A DNA stretch of 64,000 bases from Paenibacillus silvae (GTDB lineage Bacteria > Bacillota > Bacilli > Paenibacillales > Paenibacillaceae). Shown piece after piece: positions 44,526-53,040 of this stretch. The stretch lies in assembly GCF_014639235.1 (NCBI RefSeq), contig NZ_BMFU01000010.1:92441-156440 (forward strand), given 5' to 3'. Under the pieces are notes generated by a model. It was given only the letters and a program-made list of their open reading frames with translations, made no database searches and was not told where the DNA came from. Every line of letters begins with the position of its first letter. Position 1 is the first letter of the stretch. A program made the translations under genes and the position numbers.

Positions 44526-45716
44526 GTGGAATTTATATTTGTTCTTGCCCTTATCCTGATCTTTACCAAACTTGCGGGTGATCTGTCGGTCCGATTAGGT
44601 CAGCCGTCGGTGCTGGGAAAACTTATTGTAGGTGTTGTGCTTGGACCCGCCCTGCTGGGCTGGGTTGAAAAAACTGATTTTGTTCATTACATGGCCGAAA
44701 TCGGGGTACTGCTGCTGATGTTTATTGCAGGTCTGGAGACCGATCTGGACCAATTGAAGAAAAACTGGAAGGCTGCATTCGCTGTGGCGGTAGGTGGAGT
44801 TATTTTACCTTTTATCGGGGGGTATGGATCGGCTATTGCTTTCGGCATGTCGCAGACTCATGCACTATTTTTCGGATTGTTGTTCTGCGCCACCTCAGTC
44901 AGCATTTCCGTCCAAACATTGAAGGATATGGATCAGCTCGGCTCACGCGAAGGCACGACCATTCTGGGGGCCGCCGTTGTCGATGATGTGCTTGTCGTTG
45001 TGCTGCTTGCGGTTATGATGAGTCTGCTCGGAACCGGCGGCGGAGATGTTTCCATCGGCTTGCTCATTGGCAAAAAGCTGCTGTTCTTCGTGATCATCAT
45101 TGCAGCCAGCTGGCTCGTTGTTCCGCGTATTATGAAATGGATGGCCCCGTTGCGGGTAACAGAAACGGTCATTACCGCGGGTTTGATTATCTGTTTTGGC
45201 TTCTCTTACTTCGCCGAGTGGATGGGTGTTGCAGGCATTATCGGAGCATTTGCAGCAGGCATTGCTATTTCTCAAACCGGCTTCAAACATGAAGTCGAGC
45301 AAAAAGTAGAGCCGATTGCCTACAGTATTTTTGTTCCTGTATTCTTTGTTAGCATCGGACTTAACGTGACCTTCGAAGGTGTTGGCTCTCAAATTTGGCT
45401 GATCATTGTTATTAGCTTCGTGGCTATTATAACCAAGCTGCTTGGCGGCGGTGCCGGTGCGCGTTTGACCGGATTTGACCGGTCTTCTTCAATCGCGATT
45501 GGTGCAGGCATGATCTCCAGAGGTGAAGTTGCACTGATTATTGCCTCCACTGGGCTTGCCTCAGGCTTGCTCGATGCTGAGTATTTTACCAGCGTTGTGA
45601 TCATGGTCATTATCACCACACTGGTCACCCCACCCCTGCTCAAAATCACGTTTGCCCGCAAAAAAGGAGAACAACGTGTCGAACGCGGAATTGAAGAATC
45701 TCATCTTAACGGATGA
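44526..45716 (+). CDS. CPA2-family cation:proton antiporter (KefB-type membrane domain)
   Basis: 396 aa from GTG 44526 (SD GAGAGGAG); in-frame upstream ATGs lie in the leader. About 12-13 membrane helices. LGQPSVLGKLIVGVVLGPALLG is cut here to its core QPSVLGKLIVGVVLGP; LLMFIAGLETDLDQLKKNW and the acidic ion-binding segment GAAVVDDVLVVVLL are characteristic. There is no C-terminal TrkA-N domain. It exchanges K+ or Na+ for protons and should act in pH or turgor control. Confidence 0.94.
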   Translation: MEFIFVLALILIFTKLAGDLSVRLGQPSVLGKLIVGVVLGPALLGWVEKTDFVHYMAEIGVLLLMFIAGLETDLDQLKKNWKAAFAVAVGGVILPFIGGYGSAIAFGMSQTHALFFGLLFCATSVSISVQTLKDMDQLGSREGTTILGAAVVDDVLVVVLLAVMMSLLGTGGGDVSIGLLIGKKLLFFVIIIAASWLVVPRIMKWMAPLRVTETVITAGLIICFGFSYFAEWMGVAGIIGAFAAGIAISQTGFKHEVEQKVEPIAYSIFVPVFFVSIGLNVTFEGVGSQIWLIIVISFVAIITKLLGGGAGARLTGFDRSSSIAIGAGMISRGEVALIIASTGLASGLLDAEYFTSVVIMVIITTLVTPPLLKITFARKKGEQRVERGIEESHLNG

Positions 45717-45996
45717 GGCAGACTTGATGATGGCGCGTAGATGTGCGGGGTGTTAGGGTGTTTGTTATAGGGCCGGAATCACGGTTATCGTGAGGGTGAG
45801 GATGAGGATGAGGAACGTAATTACTGCTTTCGTGTGAATCGTTTACGTGTAAGACGATGATTACAAAATAATTGATGTTGCCTCCTCACGGTGTGCGCTG
45901 GGAGTAGCATCTGTACATGGTGTAAGTTATAATCGTTATGAAGAGAACTGTGTAATACTACAAAATGAAATATGATTGCCGGTCGTGAAGCACACG

Positions 45997-46060
45997 CCGC
46001 TTTGTCCTTTTCTTCTCCCCTTCCGTTGTGAAGGCTGGGAAATGGCAGAGCGGTTTTTTT
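45997..46060 (+). terminator. Terminator after the antiporter gene
   Basis: CCGCTTTGTC (45997-46006) pairs with GGCAGAGCGG (46044-46053), enclosing a smaller CCTT/AAGG hairpin, and is followed by seven T. The intervening 45717-45996 holds a short GAGGAT/GAGGGT repeat and no gene. Confidence 0.75.
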
Positions 46061-46103
46061 GTTTTTTTACACTAATCAATTGTGATTAAGGAGGAAACAG
46101 GTC

Positions 46104-46766
46104 TTGAGTACAATGAATCTTGAGTTTAACGAGGCATACGAAGAGTGGATGAACATACTACTGGAACGGGAAACCAATCCTCGTGTGCGTTCCCGAATTG
46201 AACAAGGGCTTGAGCATGCGACAATGGAGTTTCTGCGTTTAGTCTGGTTCCCGGTGATGAAAAATTTCAATCATTTGCACCCGGAATGGGAGGTACGGGA
46301 TTTTCACAACGGTTACCGTTATCTGGACTTGGCGTATTTACCGGGCAACGGTGTAAAAGGCGGCATTGAAATTCAAGGTTACGGGCCGCATGCCCGTGAT
46401 CTGGATGTGAGACGTTTCAAGGACCTGTGCTGGCGCCATTGTCTGCTGACGCTGGATGACTGGATTTTCCTGCCGATTGCCTATCTCTCCATCAAAGATG
46501 AACCGAAACAATGTCAGCAGCTGGTGCTGGCGTTTATGGGCAAATTTATGGCTGCGGATGTGCCTGCATCCCTGAATTGGCTGGATGCAGAGACTGTCCG
46601 ATATGCAAGACGTATCGTCCGCCCTTTTGCACCTTCAGAGCTCGCAGCACATCTGCGAATCTCGGATACACACGCCAGAAAGGTCCTTCGCAGTTTGCTG
46701 GACCAGCACATCGTATATGTTGCAAGTGGCACCCAGCGATATCGGACATATGCATTGCGAATGTAA
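46104..46766 (+). CDS. Possible PD-(D/E)XK-like nuclease-fold domain fused to a winged helix; function unknown
   Basis: 220 aa. The start is TTG 46104 with AAGGAGG 9 nt upstream; ATG 46113 is too far from it. Middle part: YRYLDLAYLPGNGVKGGIEIQGYGP carries a D...ExQ pattern (shown as RYLDLAYL and GGIEIQGYG, about residues 73-92), followed by ARDLDVRRFKDLCWRHCLL and a strand DWIFLPIAYL. This strand order and the late Asp/Arg helix recall the DUF559/Vsr-like nuclease fold, an inference from pattern only. The C-terminal ~55 residues (SELAAHLRISDTHARKVLRS) are a clear winged helix. It may be a DNA-binding regulator with a decayed or real nuclease domain. It lies alone, with an unusual repeat-filled gap downstream. 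Confidence 0.6.
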   Translation: MSTMNLEFNEAYEEWMNILLERETNPRVRSRIEQGLEHATMEFLRLVWFPVMKNFNHLHPEWEVRDFHNGYRYLDLAYLPGNGVKGGIEIQGYGPHARDLDVRRFKDLCWRHCLLTLDDWIFLPIAYLSIKDEPKQCQQLVLAFMGKFMAADVPASLNWLDAETVRYARRIVRPFAPSELAAHLRISDTHARKVLRSLLDQHIVYVASGTQRYRTYALRM

Positions 46767-46812
46767 GCTGGCAGATACTCTTGAGGTGACACTGTTGATA
46801 GTGGGGTGAAGC

Positions 46813-46984
46813 GGTTACGTGGGAGAGAGTGCTGGTAATGTGAGTAATGTAGTTACTTGGGGGCAGTGCTGCTGGTCGTGAGTAGTGTGGTATGTGGGAG
46901 CAGAGCTGGGGGCACTGAGTAATACGGTTACGTGGGGGAGAGTGCTGGTGGTCGTGAGTTACGCAGTTACGTAGGGGTAGTGCG
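46813..46984 (+). repeat. Degenerate G-rich tandem repeat, unit about 39 bp
   Basis: Four full units and one partial begin with GTTACGTGGGGGAGAG-like sequence (46813, 46852, 46890, 46927, 46966), followed by TGCTGGT and TGAGTAA or variants. Spacing is 37-39 bp. It is the first of three different repeat tracts in the 46767-48348 gap. Confidence 0.75.
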
Positions 46985-47071
46985 ATTTCTAATTGGTAAA
47001 AACCAGAAAATATTGAGCAATCATAGGCATCAAATGGAGCTTTGCAGTAATTGTGATAATCACCTTACCTT

Positions 47072-47268
47072 TTAACGATTCCCAGAAACGCTATTTGGGG
47101 TAAATCACACCTTTGAAAATTCTAACGATTTCAGGAGACGCTATTTCATTCATTAGCTATGAAAGTCGGCCATTTTCTTCGATTTTGAGCAAAATAAGCT
47201 TTCTGTGATTCGTTAGAATTTCAAAAAGCTTAAAATCACCCAAATAAGGTCATCTGAGATCGTTAGAA
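47072..47268. repeat. Four REP-like 25-bp repeats, two in each orientation
   Basis: Forward copies TAACGATTCCCAGAAACGCT (47073-47092; extends to CTATTTG) and TAACGATTTCAGGAGACGCT (47123-47142). Reverse copies AAATAAGCTTTCTGTGATTC (from 47192, ending CGTTAGAA) and AAATAAGGTCATCTGAGATC (from 47242, ending CGTTAGAA). The arrangement is fwd-fwd-rev-rev, so the transcript could fold into nested long hairpins. Confidence 0.75.
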
Positions 47269-47381
47269 ATTTGGAGGGCATTGCCACACATTAGCTATCC
47301 CGCGCTCGATCTCGCTAAGCTTCCTCTTCCTCAGTCGCACTTTGACTTGCTCAGGTATGCTGCTGTAGTGGTGTACGGGTG

Positions 47382-48056
47382 TTACTGAGTGCTCTTTGGC
47401 GCTACCGAATGCTCTACAATGTTACTAATGTGCTCCTTGGCCCTACCGAATGCTCTATAATGTTACTGATGTGCTCCTTGGCCCTACCGAATGCTCTATA
47501 ATGTTACTGATGTGCTCCTTGGCCCTACCCAATGCTCTATAATGTTAATGAGTGCTCCTTGGCGCTACCGAACGCTCTATAATGCTACTAATGTGCTCCT
47601 TGGGCCTACCCAATGCTCTACAATGCTACTAATGTGCTCCTTGGTCCTACTCAATACTCTATAATGTTACTAAAGTGCTCCTTGGCGCTACCGAATACTC
47701 TATAATGTTACTGATGTGCTCCTTGGCGCTACCGAATGCTCTACAATGCTACTGATGTGCTCCTTGATGCTACCCGATGCTCTACAATGTTACTAATGTG
47801 CTCCTTGGTCCTACCGAATGCTCTACAATGCTACTGATGTGCTCCTTGATGCTACCCGATGCCCTACAATGTTACTAATGTGCTCCTTGGTCCTACCGAA
47901 TGCTCTACAATGCTACTGATGTGCTCCTTGGTCCTACCCAATGCTCTATAATGTTACTGATGTGCTTCTTGGTCCTACCCAATGCTCTATAATGTTACTA
48001 ATGTGCTCCTTGGGCTCTACAGTGCTACTGATGTGCTCTATGGTGCTACTCAAGTG
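47382..48056. repeat. 41-bp tandem repeat array, about 16.5 units
   Basis: Fifteen full units (40-41 bp) and two degraded ones (30 and 32 bp). Consensus in pieces: TTACTGATGTGCTCCTTGGC, CCTACCGAATGCTCTATAAT, G. Variants alternate TTACT/CTACT at the start and TATAATG/TACAATG at the end. Units 10-11 (47749-47830) and 12-13 (47831-47912) are an 82-bp duplication differing at one base. The unit length is not a multiple of 3, stops occur in all frames and no spacers are present, so it is neither a coding repeat nor a CRISPR. Confidence 0.93.
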
Positions 48057-48158
48057 CTACTGCGGGTACTTGTATGCCTTATGTTTGCTGTTGTGCCAGC
48101 AAGTGTTGCTCATTAGTTGCTGCTGATGCAATCGTCCATCCATAAAACTCAATAAAAA

Positions 48159-48185
48159 AAGACCACCTTGCACACAAGAGGTCTT
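48159..48185 (-). terminator. Terminator of the dedA gene
   Basis: On the minus strand AAGACCTCTTG-tgtg-CAAGGTGGTCTT and a run of seven T. It lies about 165 bp after the dedA stop, next to the end of the repeat region. Confidence 0.85.
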
Positions 48186-48348
48186 CATTCTAGTTCCAGG
48201 GTGTATTTGACTGCATACTGCTACCAGGATTGCTACTAAAGCGGCCACATCCCGAACCTTCACTGGCAACAGTGAAATAGTTTAGGGATTCATACTTGAA
48301 TTGTCCATAGTTCAGCACGTTCACCAAGCGGCAAAGAGTTTGTCCAAT

Positions 48349-48834
48349 CTAGGTTAATACGCCTACATAGAAGCCAATGGAGATAAACACTACACACCAG
48401 ACAAACGCCCCAATGCCGGATACAAGAACGTATCTGCTCATCGCCATACGGCTCATGCCGGAGAAGCAGCACATCAGATTACGTACACCCGGGATAAAGT
48501 AACCGAGAATCACAGACCAGGACCCATATTTGAGAAACCACGTTTCCACCCTGTTGAACCGCTTGGCATTAACTCCGATCCATTTCCCATATTTGTGAAA
48601 CAGAGGCCTGCCCGCTTTTCTGCCAATCGTATAACTAAGCAGCCCGCCTGTAAACGCTCCTCCAAAGCAGACAGCAATGGATACCGAATAATCCAGAACC
48701 GAGATGGAGGCGAGATAACCCACAAAGGTCATCAGCACCTCATCCGGAATCGGCATCCCAATGACGCCAAGAGCGAGTAAGCCATAAATTGCAAAATATC
48801 CGTACTGACCAATAATTTCTTTAGCAAATTCCAT
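48349..48834 (-). CDS. DedA-family membrane protein, probable phospholipid transporter
   Basis: 161 aa, four to five membrane segments including re-entrant loops. The DedA consensus is visible: GMPIPDEVLMTFVGYLAS, then GAFTGGLLSYTIGRKAGRPL and YFIPGVRNLMCCFSGMSRM with the conserved Arg and Gly. The gene follows pssA by 15 bp. In Bacillus subtilis the pssA operon likewise encodes a DedA protein (YbfM/PetA), so a role in moving newly made aminophospholipid across the membrane is the best guess. SD AAGGAG precedes the ATG. Confidence 0.88.
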   Translation of the reverse strand: MEFAKEIIGQYGYFAIYGLLALGVIGMPIPDEVLMTFVGYLASISVLDYSVSIAVCFGGAFTGGLLSYTIGRKAGRPLFHKYGKWIGVNAKRFNRVETWFLKYGSWSVILGYFIPGVRNLMCCFSGMSRMAMSRYVLVSGIGAFVWCVVFISIGFYVGVLT

Positions 48835-48849
48835 ACGTTGACTCGCTCC

Positions 48850-49395
48850 TTATTTCGGTTCCACAATATCCTTCTCATGTGAGGGCAGTATTTGCTTCAA
48901 AGAAGGGAAACGGATTTGGCTAACCATGAGACCAGACAGCACAACAATAACAAGATACGCCACGCCCGTTGTAAAATAAGGACTCCAGAGTGCGAAGAAG
49001 GACATCAGCCCTCCTGCAAAAGTAATCGGCATTCCTACAAAACCGCTAATCGGTGTTTTTTGGCAGTTGTAACGAGCAAGGCGAAGCGCACCGCACACCG
49101 GGAACAATGCCGTTAATGCCATGCCCAGCATACCTACTTCAGTCATTGAATTAAGGTACAGAATGAGCACAGGAGCCGTTCCGAATGAAACGACATCAGC
49201 CAGTGAATCCAGCGCTTTGCCAAACTCCCCTTCACAATGCAGCTTGCGCGCTGCATATCCATCGAACAGATCAAAGAACATCGCTACCCATATCATTGTC
49301 ACAGCCAAGGCAAACTCGCCATGAATGGCCATAATAACCGCCAGCATTCCTGAACTTAAGTTACCCAAGGTTAAAATGGATGGTAAAGACTTCAT
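48850..49395 (-). CDS. pssA: CDP-diacylglycerol-serine O-phosphatidyltransferase
   Basis: 181 aa with about five membrane helices. The CDP-alcohol phosphotransferase motif DG-X2-AR-X8-G-X3-D-X3-D is present as DGYAARKLHCEGEFGKALDS followed by LAD. It makes phosphatidylserine, the precursor of phosphatidylethanolamine, in the cytoplasmic membrane. No psd (decarboxylase) gene is adjacent. It starts 21 bp after the stop of the histidine kinase gene, so it may be the third gene of a two-component operon. Confidence 0.93.
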   Translation of the reverse strand: MKSLPSILTLGNLSSGMLAVIMAIHGEFALAVTMIWVAMFFDLFDGYAARKLHCEGEFGKALDSLADVVSFGTAPVLILYLNSMTEVGMLGMALTALFPVCGALRLARYNCQKTPISGFVGMPITFAGGLMSFFALWSPYFTTGVAYLVIVVLSGLMVSQIRFPSLKQILPSHEKDIVEPK

Positions 49396-49416
49396 AAGAT
49401 TTAACTTCCTTTCATA

Positions 49417-51180
49417 CTAGGCTTTAGGAAATGTAATATAAAAACGTACGCCATCCGGTGTATTCTCCACGCCATACCCGCATCCGTGCAGATCCAGAAT
49501 CTGCTTCGAAATCGCCAGACCCAGTCCCGTCCCCCCCATTTTACGGTTGCGTGAGCGCTCTACCCGGTAGAACCTCTCCCATATATATTGCCGTTCCTCT
49601 TCCGCAATGTGTTCACCTTTATTTTCAATCGTCACGTGTACACAGCCCTCATGCCTGCTAATCTCAATCATTATATCGGTATGTGGAATCGCGTGACGTA
49701 TAGCGTTCATTAAGATATTGTAGAATACTTGCTCCAGCTTGCTTCGATCGCCTTCAATACTCTGCTCTGTCGTGGACACCAGCACCACCTCGAGCCCTTT
49801 ATCCTTCAGCTGAGGCCCAAGACGCCCCGCAATGTCTTCGATCATATCATCCAGAGCAATCGCTTCCGTGTTCAGCTGAATCGCGGCGGATTCAAGCCTT
49901 ACCAGATCAAGCATCTCTTCCACCATCTTTTCCATTTTGATGGCTTCGTCAGCAATAATCTCTATATAGTGCTCTCGCTTGCCCTCACTTACCCCGTCTT
50001 TCAGACCTTCCGAGTAACCTTTAATGATACTGATCGGCGTCTTGAGCTCATGAGAAGCATCGGCAAAAAACTTACGTTGACGCTGTTCAATCTGCTGCTT
50101 CAGTTCCATATCGGTACGCATCTGATCATTGGCCTGCTTCAGTTCCTCCAGCGTCTGGCCAAGTGTACTTGACAAGGCGTTCAGACTGTCGGAAAGACTG
50201 CCAATCTCATCCTTACGCCGGATAGGTGATTTCACTGTGAAGTCCAGCGTGGACATCTTTTTGGCTACATGGTTCAAAGCTAACAGCGGCTTCGTTATGA
50301 AGCGTGACAAAAGCAGTGCCAGCAATAAAATCAGGACAAATGCTCCGATACCGAAATATCCGTAAAATAACCTGGTCGCTTCATTCGCCTCCCGCATCTC
50401 CTGCAGCGAGGTCAGGGAGAAAATCAGCTGCTGCTCTGCTCCTGCACGCTGTACCGGAGCAATGGTGATCACGTTGCGAACACCGCTCCAACTGTCCATC
50501 CATTCTTCATTGAGCATCTTTCCACTGGACAACACCTTCTGATCGTCTGGAGACAATGGAAATCGGCTCTCGAGCGCCTGCACGAGCAGGCCTTGTCTCT
50601 GACTCCAGGTGGCGAGATCCGGGAGTACAACCTCCGTTAATACCCCGGTCCACTCCTGTACAGGCAGTAGTGATTCCTGAAAGCTTTCGGTTCCCCATGC
50701 GGCAGAAGCCCCATCCTGAATTTTGAAAGGATATACCATAGGCTCTGGGTCATTCTGGTCACTGGAAGGTCCCTTCACAATCAGCTTTTGCCCAAATTTC
50801 AGATGGGATCTGATCCAGCCCGCATTCTCGCTATTAATAAACAGAGACAGCGATACCTTCACACGTTTGCCGTCTTCCTGCAGCAGTGTAATATGAAAAG
50901 GGTCATTCACCAGCTTACCTGTGCTTGTCAGAATGACAAGGTGGGACTGATTTTGACGCATGAATTTGCCCGTTTCTTTGGCGAGCTGCAGATCACTCCA
51001 GCGGCTGGCCGAATACTGCTGTTCAAACCTGGAAAGCTTTTTTTTCATACTGCTAATCTTCTGATGCTGGTAAAAATCAGGGAACCAGATCAATTGAGCA
51101 AGCACCGTTGTTCCATATAATAAAAGCAGAAATCCGGCCATGACCAGAAACAGCTTCATCGTTACGCCGTTTTTCCTCAT
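49417..51180 (-). CDS. Sensor histidine kinase (HAMP, HisKA, HATPase)
   Basis: 587 aa. Membrane helix at about 8-30, an extracytoplasmic region to about 270, a second helix (FGIGAFVLILLLALLLSRF), HAMP, HisKA with the phospho-His in FADASHELKTP (about residue 377), and HATPase with NILMNAIRH, the N box and GTGLGL. Its ATG overlaps the response-regulator stop by 4 bp (ATGA), so the two are translationally coupled. The downstream pssA-dedA genes suggest a cell-envelope or lipid-related signal. Confidence 0.93.
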   Translation of the reverse strand: MRKNGVTMKLFLVMAGFLLLLYGTTVLAQLIWFPDFYQHQKISSMKKKLSRFEQQYSASRWSDLQLAKETGKFMRQNQSHLVILTSTGKLVNDPFHITLLQEDGKRVKVSLSLFINSENAGWIRSHLKFGQKLIVKGPSSDQNDPEPMVYPFKIQDGASAAWGTESFQESLLPVQEWTGVLTEVVLPDLATWSQRQGLLVQALESRFPLSPDDQKVLSSGKMLNEEWMDSWSGVRNVITIAPVQRAGAEQQLIFSLTSLQEMREANEATRLFYGYFGIGAFVLILLLALLLSRFITKPLLALNHVAKKMSTLDFTVKSPIRRKDEIGSLSDSLNALSSTLGQTLEELKQANDQMRTDMELKQQIEQRQRKFFADASHELKTPISIIKGYSEGLKDGVSEGKREHYIEIIADEAIKMEKMVEEMLDLVRLESAAIQLNTEAIALDDMIEDIAGRLGPQLKDKGLEVVLVSTTEQSIEGDRSKLEQVFYNILMNAIRHAIPHTDIMIEISRHEGCVHVTIENKGEHIAEEERQYIWERFYRVERSRNRKMGGTGLGLAISKQILDLHGCGYGVENTPDGVRFYITFPKA

Positions 51181-51857
51181 GCCTCTGCCTCAAAACGGTA
51201 CCCTGTACCAATGACGGTACGAATACACTTCGCTTCATCGCCCAGTTTGCTGCGCAGCTTCTTGATGTGAGTGTCCACGACACGGGAATCACCTTCAAAG
51301 TCAAATCCCCACACCCGATTCAATATCGCCTCGCGGGATAGAACGATGCCGGCATTTCGGGCAAGATACAGAAGCAGATCATACTCTTTAGGTGCAAGCT
51401 CCACCTCAACCCCGCCGACCTCCAAACGTCTGGCCCAGGGATCAAGGGTAACCTCGCCAAAACGAATTACGCCCTGCTCTCTCCCGATGGCACCTTCGAC
51501 CCGTTTCATCAGCGTTTCTGCCCGCGCTACCAGAACACGGGGACTGAACGGTTTGGTAACGTAATCGTCAACACCTAACTGGAATCCATGGATTTTATCA
51601 TCATCCTCTGATCTTGCAGTCAGCATGATAATAGGTACGGTGGAAGTGGCACGAATATGACCGCATAATGTCCATCCGTCCATTTCTGGCATCAATACAT
51701 CCAGTATGACCAGATCAACTTGATGCTGGGTCAGCTGTTCCAGTGCCTGCACCCCATCTTCAGCTTCAATGACATTCCATTTTTCTTTTATAAAATAATC
51801 GGCCACAATCTCTCGAATGCGGCTTTCGTCTTCTACCAGAAGCACGGTTCTGACCAT
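51177..51857 (-). CDS. OmpR/PhoB-family response regulator
   Basis: 226 aa. Receiver with LLVEDES, phosphoacceptor D53 (in VILDVLMPEMDG) and the Lys of the KPFSPRVLVARA segment. The C-terminal winged helix has APKEYDLLLYLARNAG and VDTHIKKLRSKLGD. SD GAAGGAGAG precedes the ATG. First gene of a possible RR-HK-pssA-dedA operon. Confidence 0.95.
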   Translation of the reverse strand: MVRTVLLVEDESRIREIVADYFIKEKWNVIEAEDGVQALEQLTQHQVDLVILDVLMPEMDGWTLCGHIRATSTVPIIMLTARSEDDDKIHGFQLGVDDYVTKPFSPRVLVARAETLMKRVEGAIGREQGVIRFGEVTLDPWARRLEVGGVEVELAPKEYDLLLYLARNAGIVLSREAILNRVWGFDFEGDSRVVDTHIKKLRSKLGDEAKCIRTVIGTGYRFEAEA

Positions 51858-52017
51858 GACCGACTCTCCTTCTCAATTTCTTACCTTAACATACCTGCTT
51901 CATGTGTCGTTCATGTGTCCAGAAGTGGCCATATCCATCCAGTTATACAGCGTTCAGCTTCACCATATATACGATTAATATATACCAAAAGTTACTATTT
52001 TTTATCAAAATGAGCAT

Positions 52018-52064
52018 AAAAAAAGAAGCAGCCAACAGGCAATAAACTGTTTGTTGACCGCTCC
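52018..52064 (-). terminator. Terminator of pdxK
   Basis: On the minus strand GGAGCGGTCAACA...TGTTGGCTGCTTCTTTTTTT. It lies about 35 bp after the pdxK stop. Confidence 0.8.
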
Positions 52065-52098
52065 TTAGATGAGATTTGAATTGGTTTTATCGTGATAA

Positions 52099-52911
52099 TT
52101 AACGTTGATGCTCCAGACGATGTGCAGCATGCAGCGTAGGGCCAACGAAGCGGTTCAACGGGAATCCGCCGGCGATTGCTTTGGTTATAAAGGCTTTACC
52201 TTCACGTACAGCCTCTTTTACAGATAAGCCACGGGCCAGACCTGCCGTAATCGCAGCAGAGGTAGTGCAGCCTGCGCCGTGAGTGTACCCGGAGCCAACA
52301 ACATCTGCTTCAAACCACTCGTAGCTGGTCCCGTCATAGAGCAAGTCCATCGCCTTACCCGGGTTAATCACACCACGGTCTTTGATCAGAACATGCTTCG
52401 CACCATGTGCATGAATAGTTGCTGCTGCAGCCTCCATCTGCTCTTTGGAGCGAATAGGTCCACTCTTCGCCAGTTGAGAAGCTTCGAACAGATTTGGTGT
52501 AACAAGGTCCGCACCTGGCAGCAAAAATTCAATCATCGCTTCCGTGTTCTCCGGCTGCAGCACCTCATCTGTACCTTTGCAGACCATAACCGGATCAATA
52601 ACGATCTGCGGCAGGCCACTGCGGCGAATATGCTTGGCGACAAGCTCAATAATATCAACAGAACCAAGCATGCCTGTCTTCATTGCATCAAAACCAATTC
52701 CGTCCAGAACGGTACGAAGCTGAGCCTCGACTACATTCAATTCTACAGGAAAAACCTGGTGGTCCCATGTTTCAGGCTCCATCGCAACAACTGTAGTTAA
52801 CACGGTCATACCGTATACTCCCAGCTCCTGGAAAGTCTTCAAATCCGCTTGAATACCTGCACCGCCGCTCGTATCTGAACCCGCGATGGTCAACGTTTTA
52901 GGAATAGTCAT
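52099..52911 (-). CDS. pdxK: Pyridoxine/pyridoxal/pyridoxamine kinase (ThiD-like)
   Basis: 270 aa, ribokinase-type fold. TIAGSDTSGGAGIQADLKTF near the start and the phosphate-binding region YTHGAGCTTSAAITAGLARG near the end match the Bacillus PdxK branch (YGMT, DAMKTGML and VMVCKG), rather than the HMP-phosphate kinase branch of ThiD. It phosphorylates vitamin B6 vitamers in salvage. SD GAAGGAGA precedes the ATG. It stands alone. Confidence 0.9.
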   Translation of the reverse strand: MTIPKTLTIAGSDTSGGAGIQADLKTFQELGVYGMTVLTTVVAMEPETWDHQVFPVELNVVEAQLRTVLDGIGFDAMKTGMLGSVDIIELVAKHIRRSGLPQIVIDPVMVCKGTDEVLQPENTEAMIEFLLPGADLVTPNLFEASQLAKSGPIRSKEQMEAAAATIHAHGAKHVLIKDRGVINPGKAMDLLYDGTSYEWFEADVVGSGYTHGAGCTTSAAITAGLARGLSVKEAVREGKAFITKAIAGGFPLNRFVGPTLHAAHRLEHQR

Positions 52912-53040
52912 GGTCGTTCTAATCTCCTTCGTGTTTCAGTTGACACTATCCTATCCCTTGTACGAGCGTATGTCAATGGCATGTCAAGCCATACCCCGCA
53001 TGGTTTTCTGCGGAGAATAACGAATCCCTTGAACCGGGTC

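Noticed and set aside
47382..48056. CRISPR-like array
   Set aside because: The whole 41-bp unit repeats head to tail with no unique spacers, and no cas genes are near.
47382..48056. Array of promoters because of repeated TATAAT
   Set aside because: No -35 at 16-18 bp spacing exists in the unit, and half of the units have TACAAT.
47941..48126. 61-aa plus-strand ORF over the end of the tandem array
   Set aside because: It consists of translated 41-bp repeats plus low-complexity Cys/Leu sequence, has no SD, and the repeat length would shift frame each unit.
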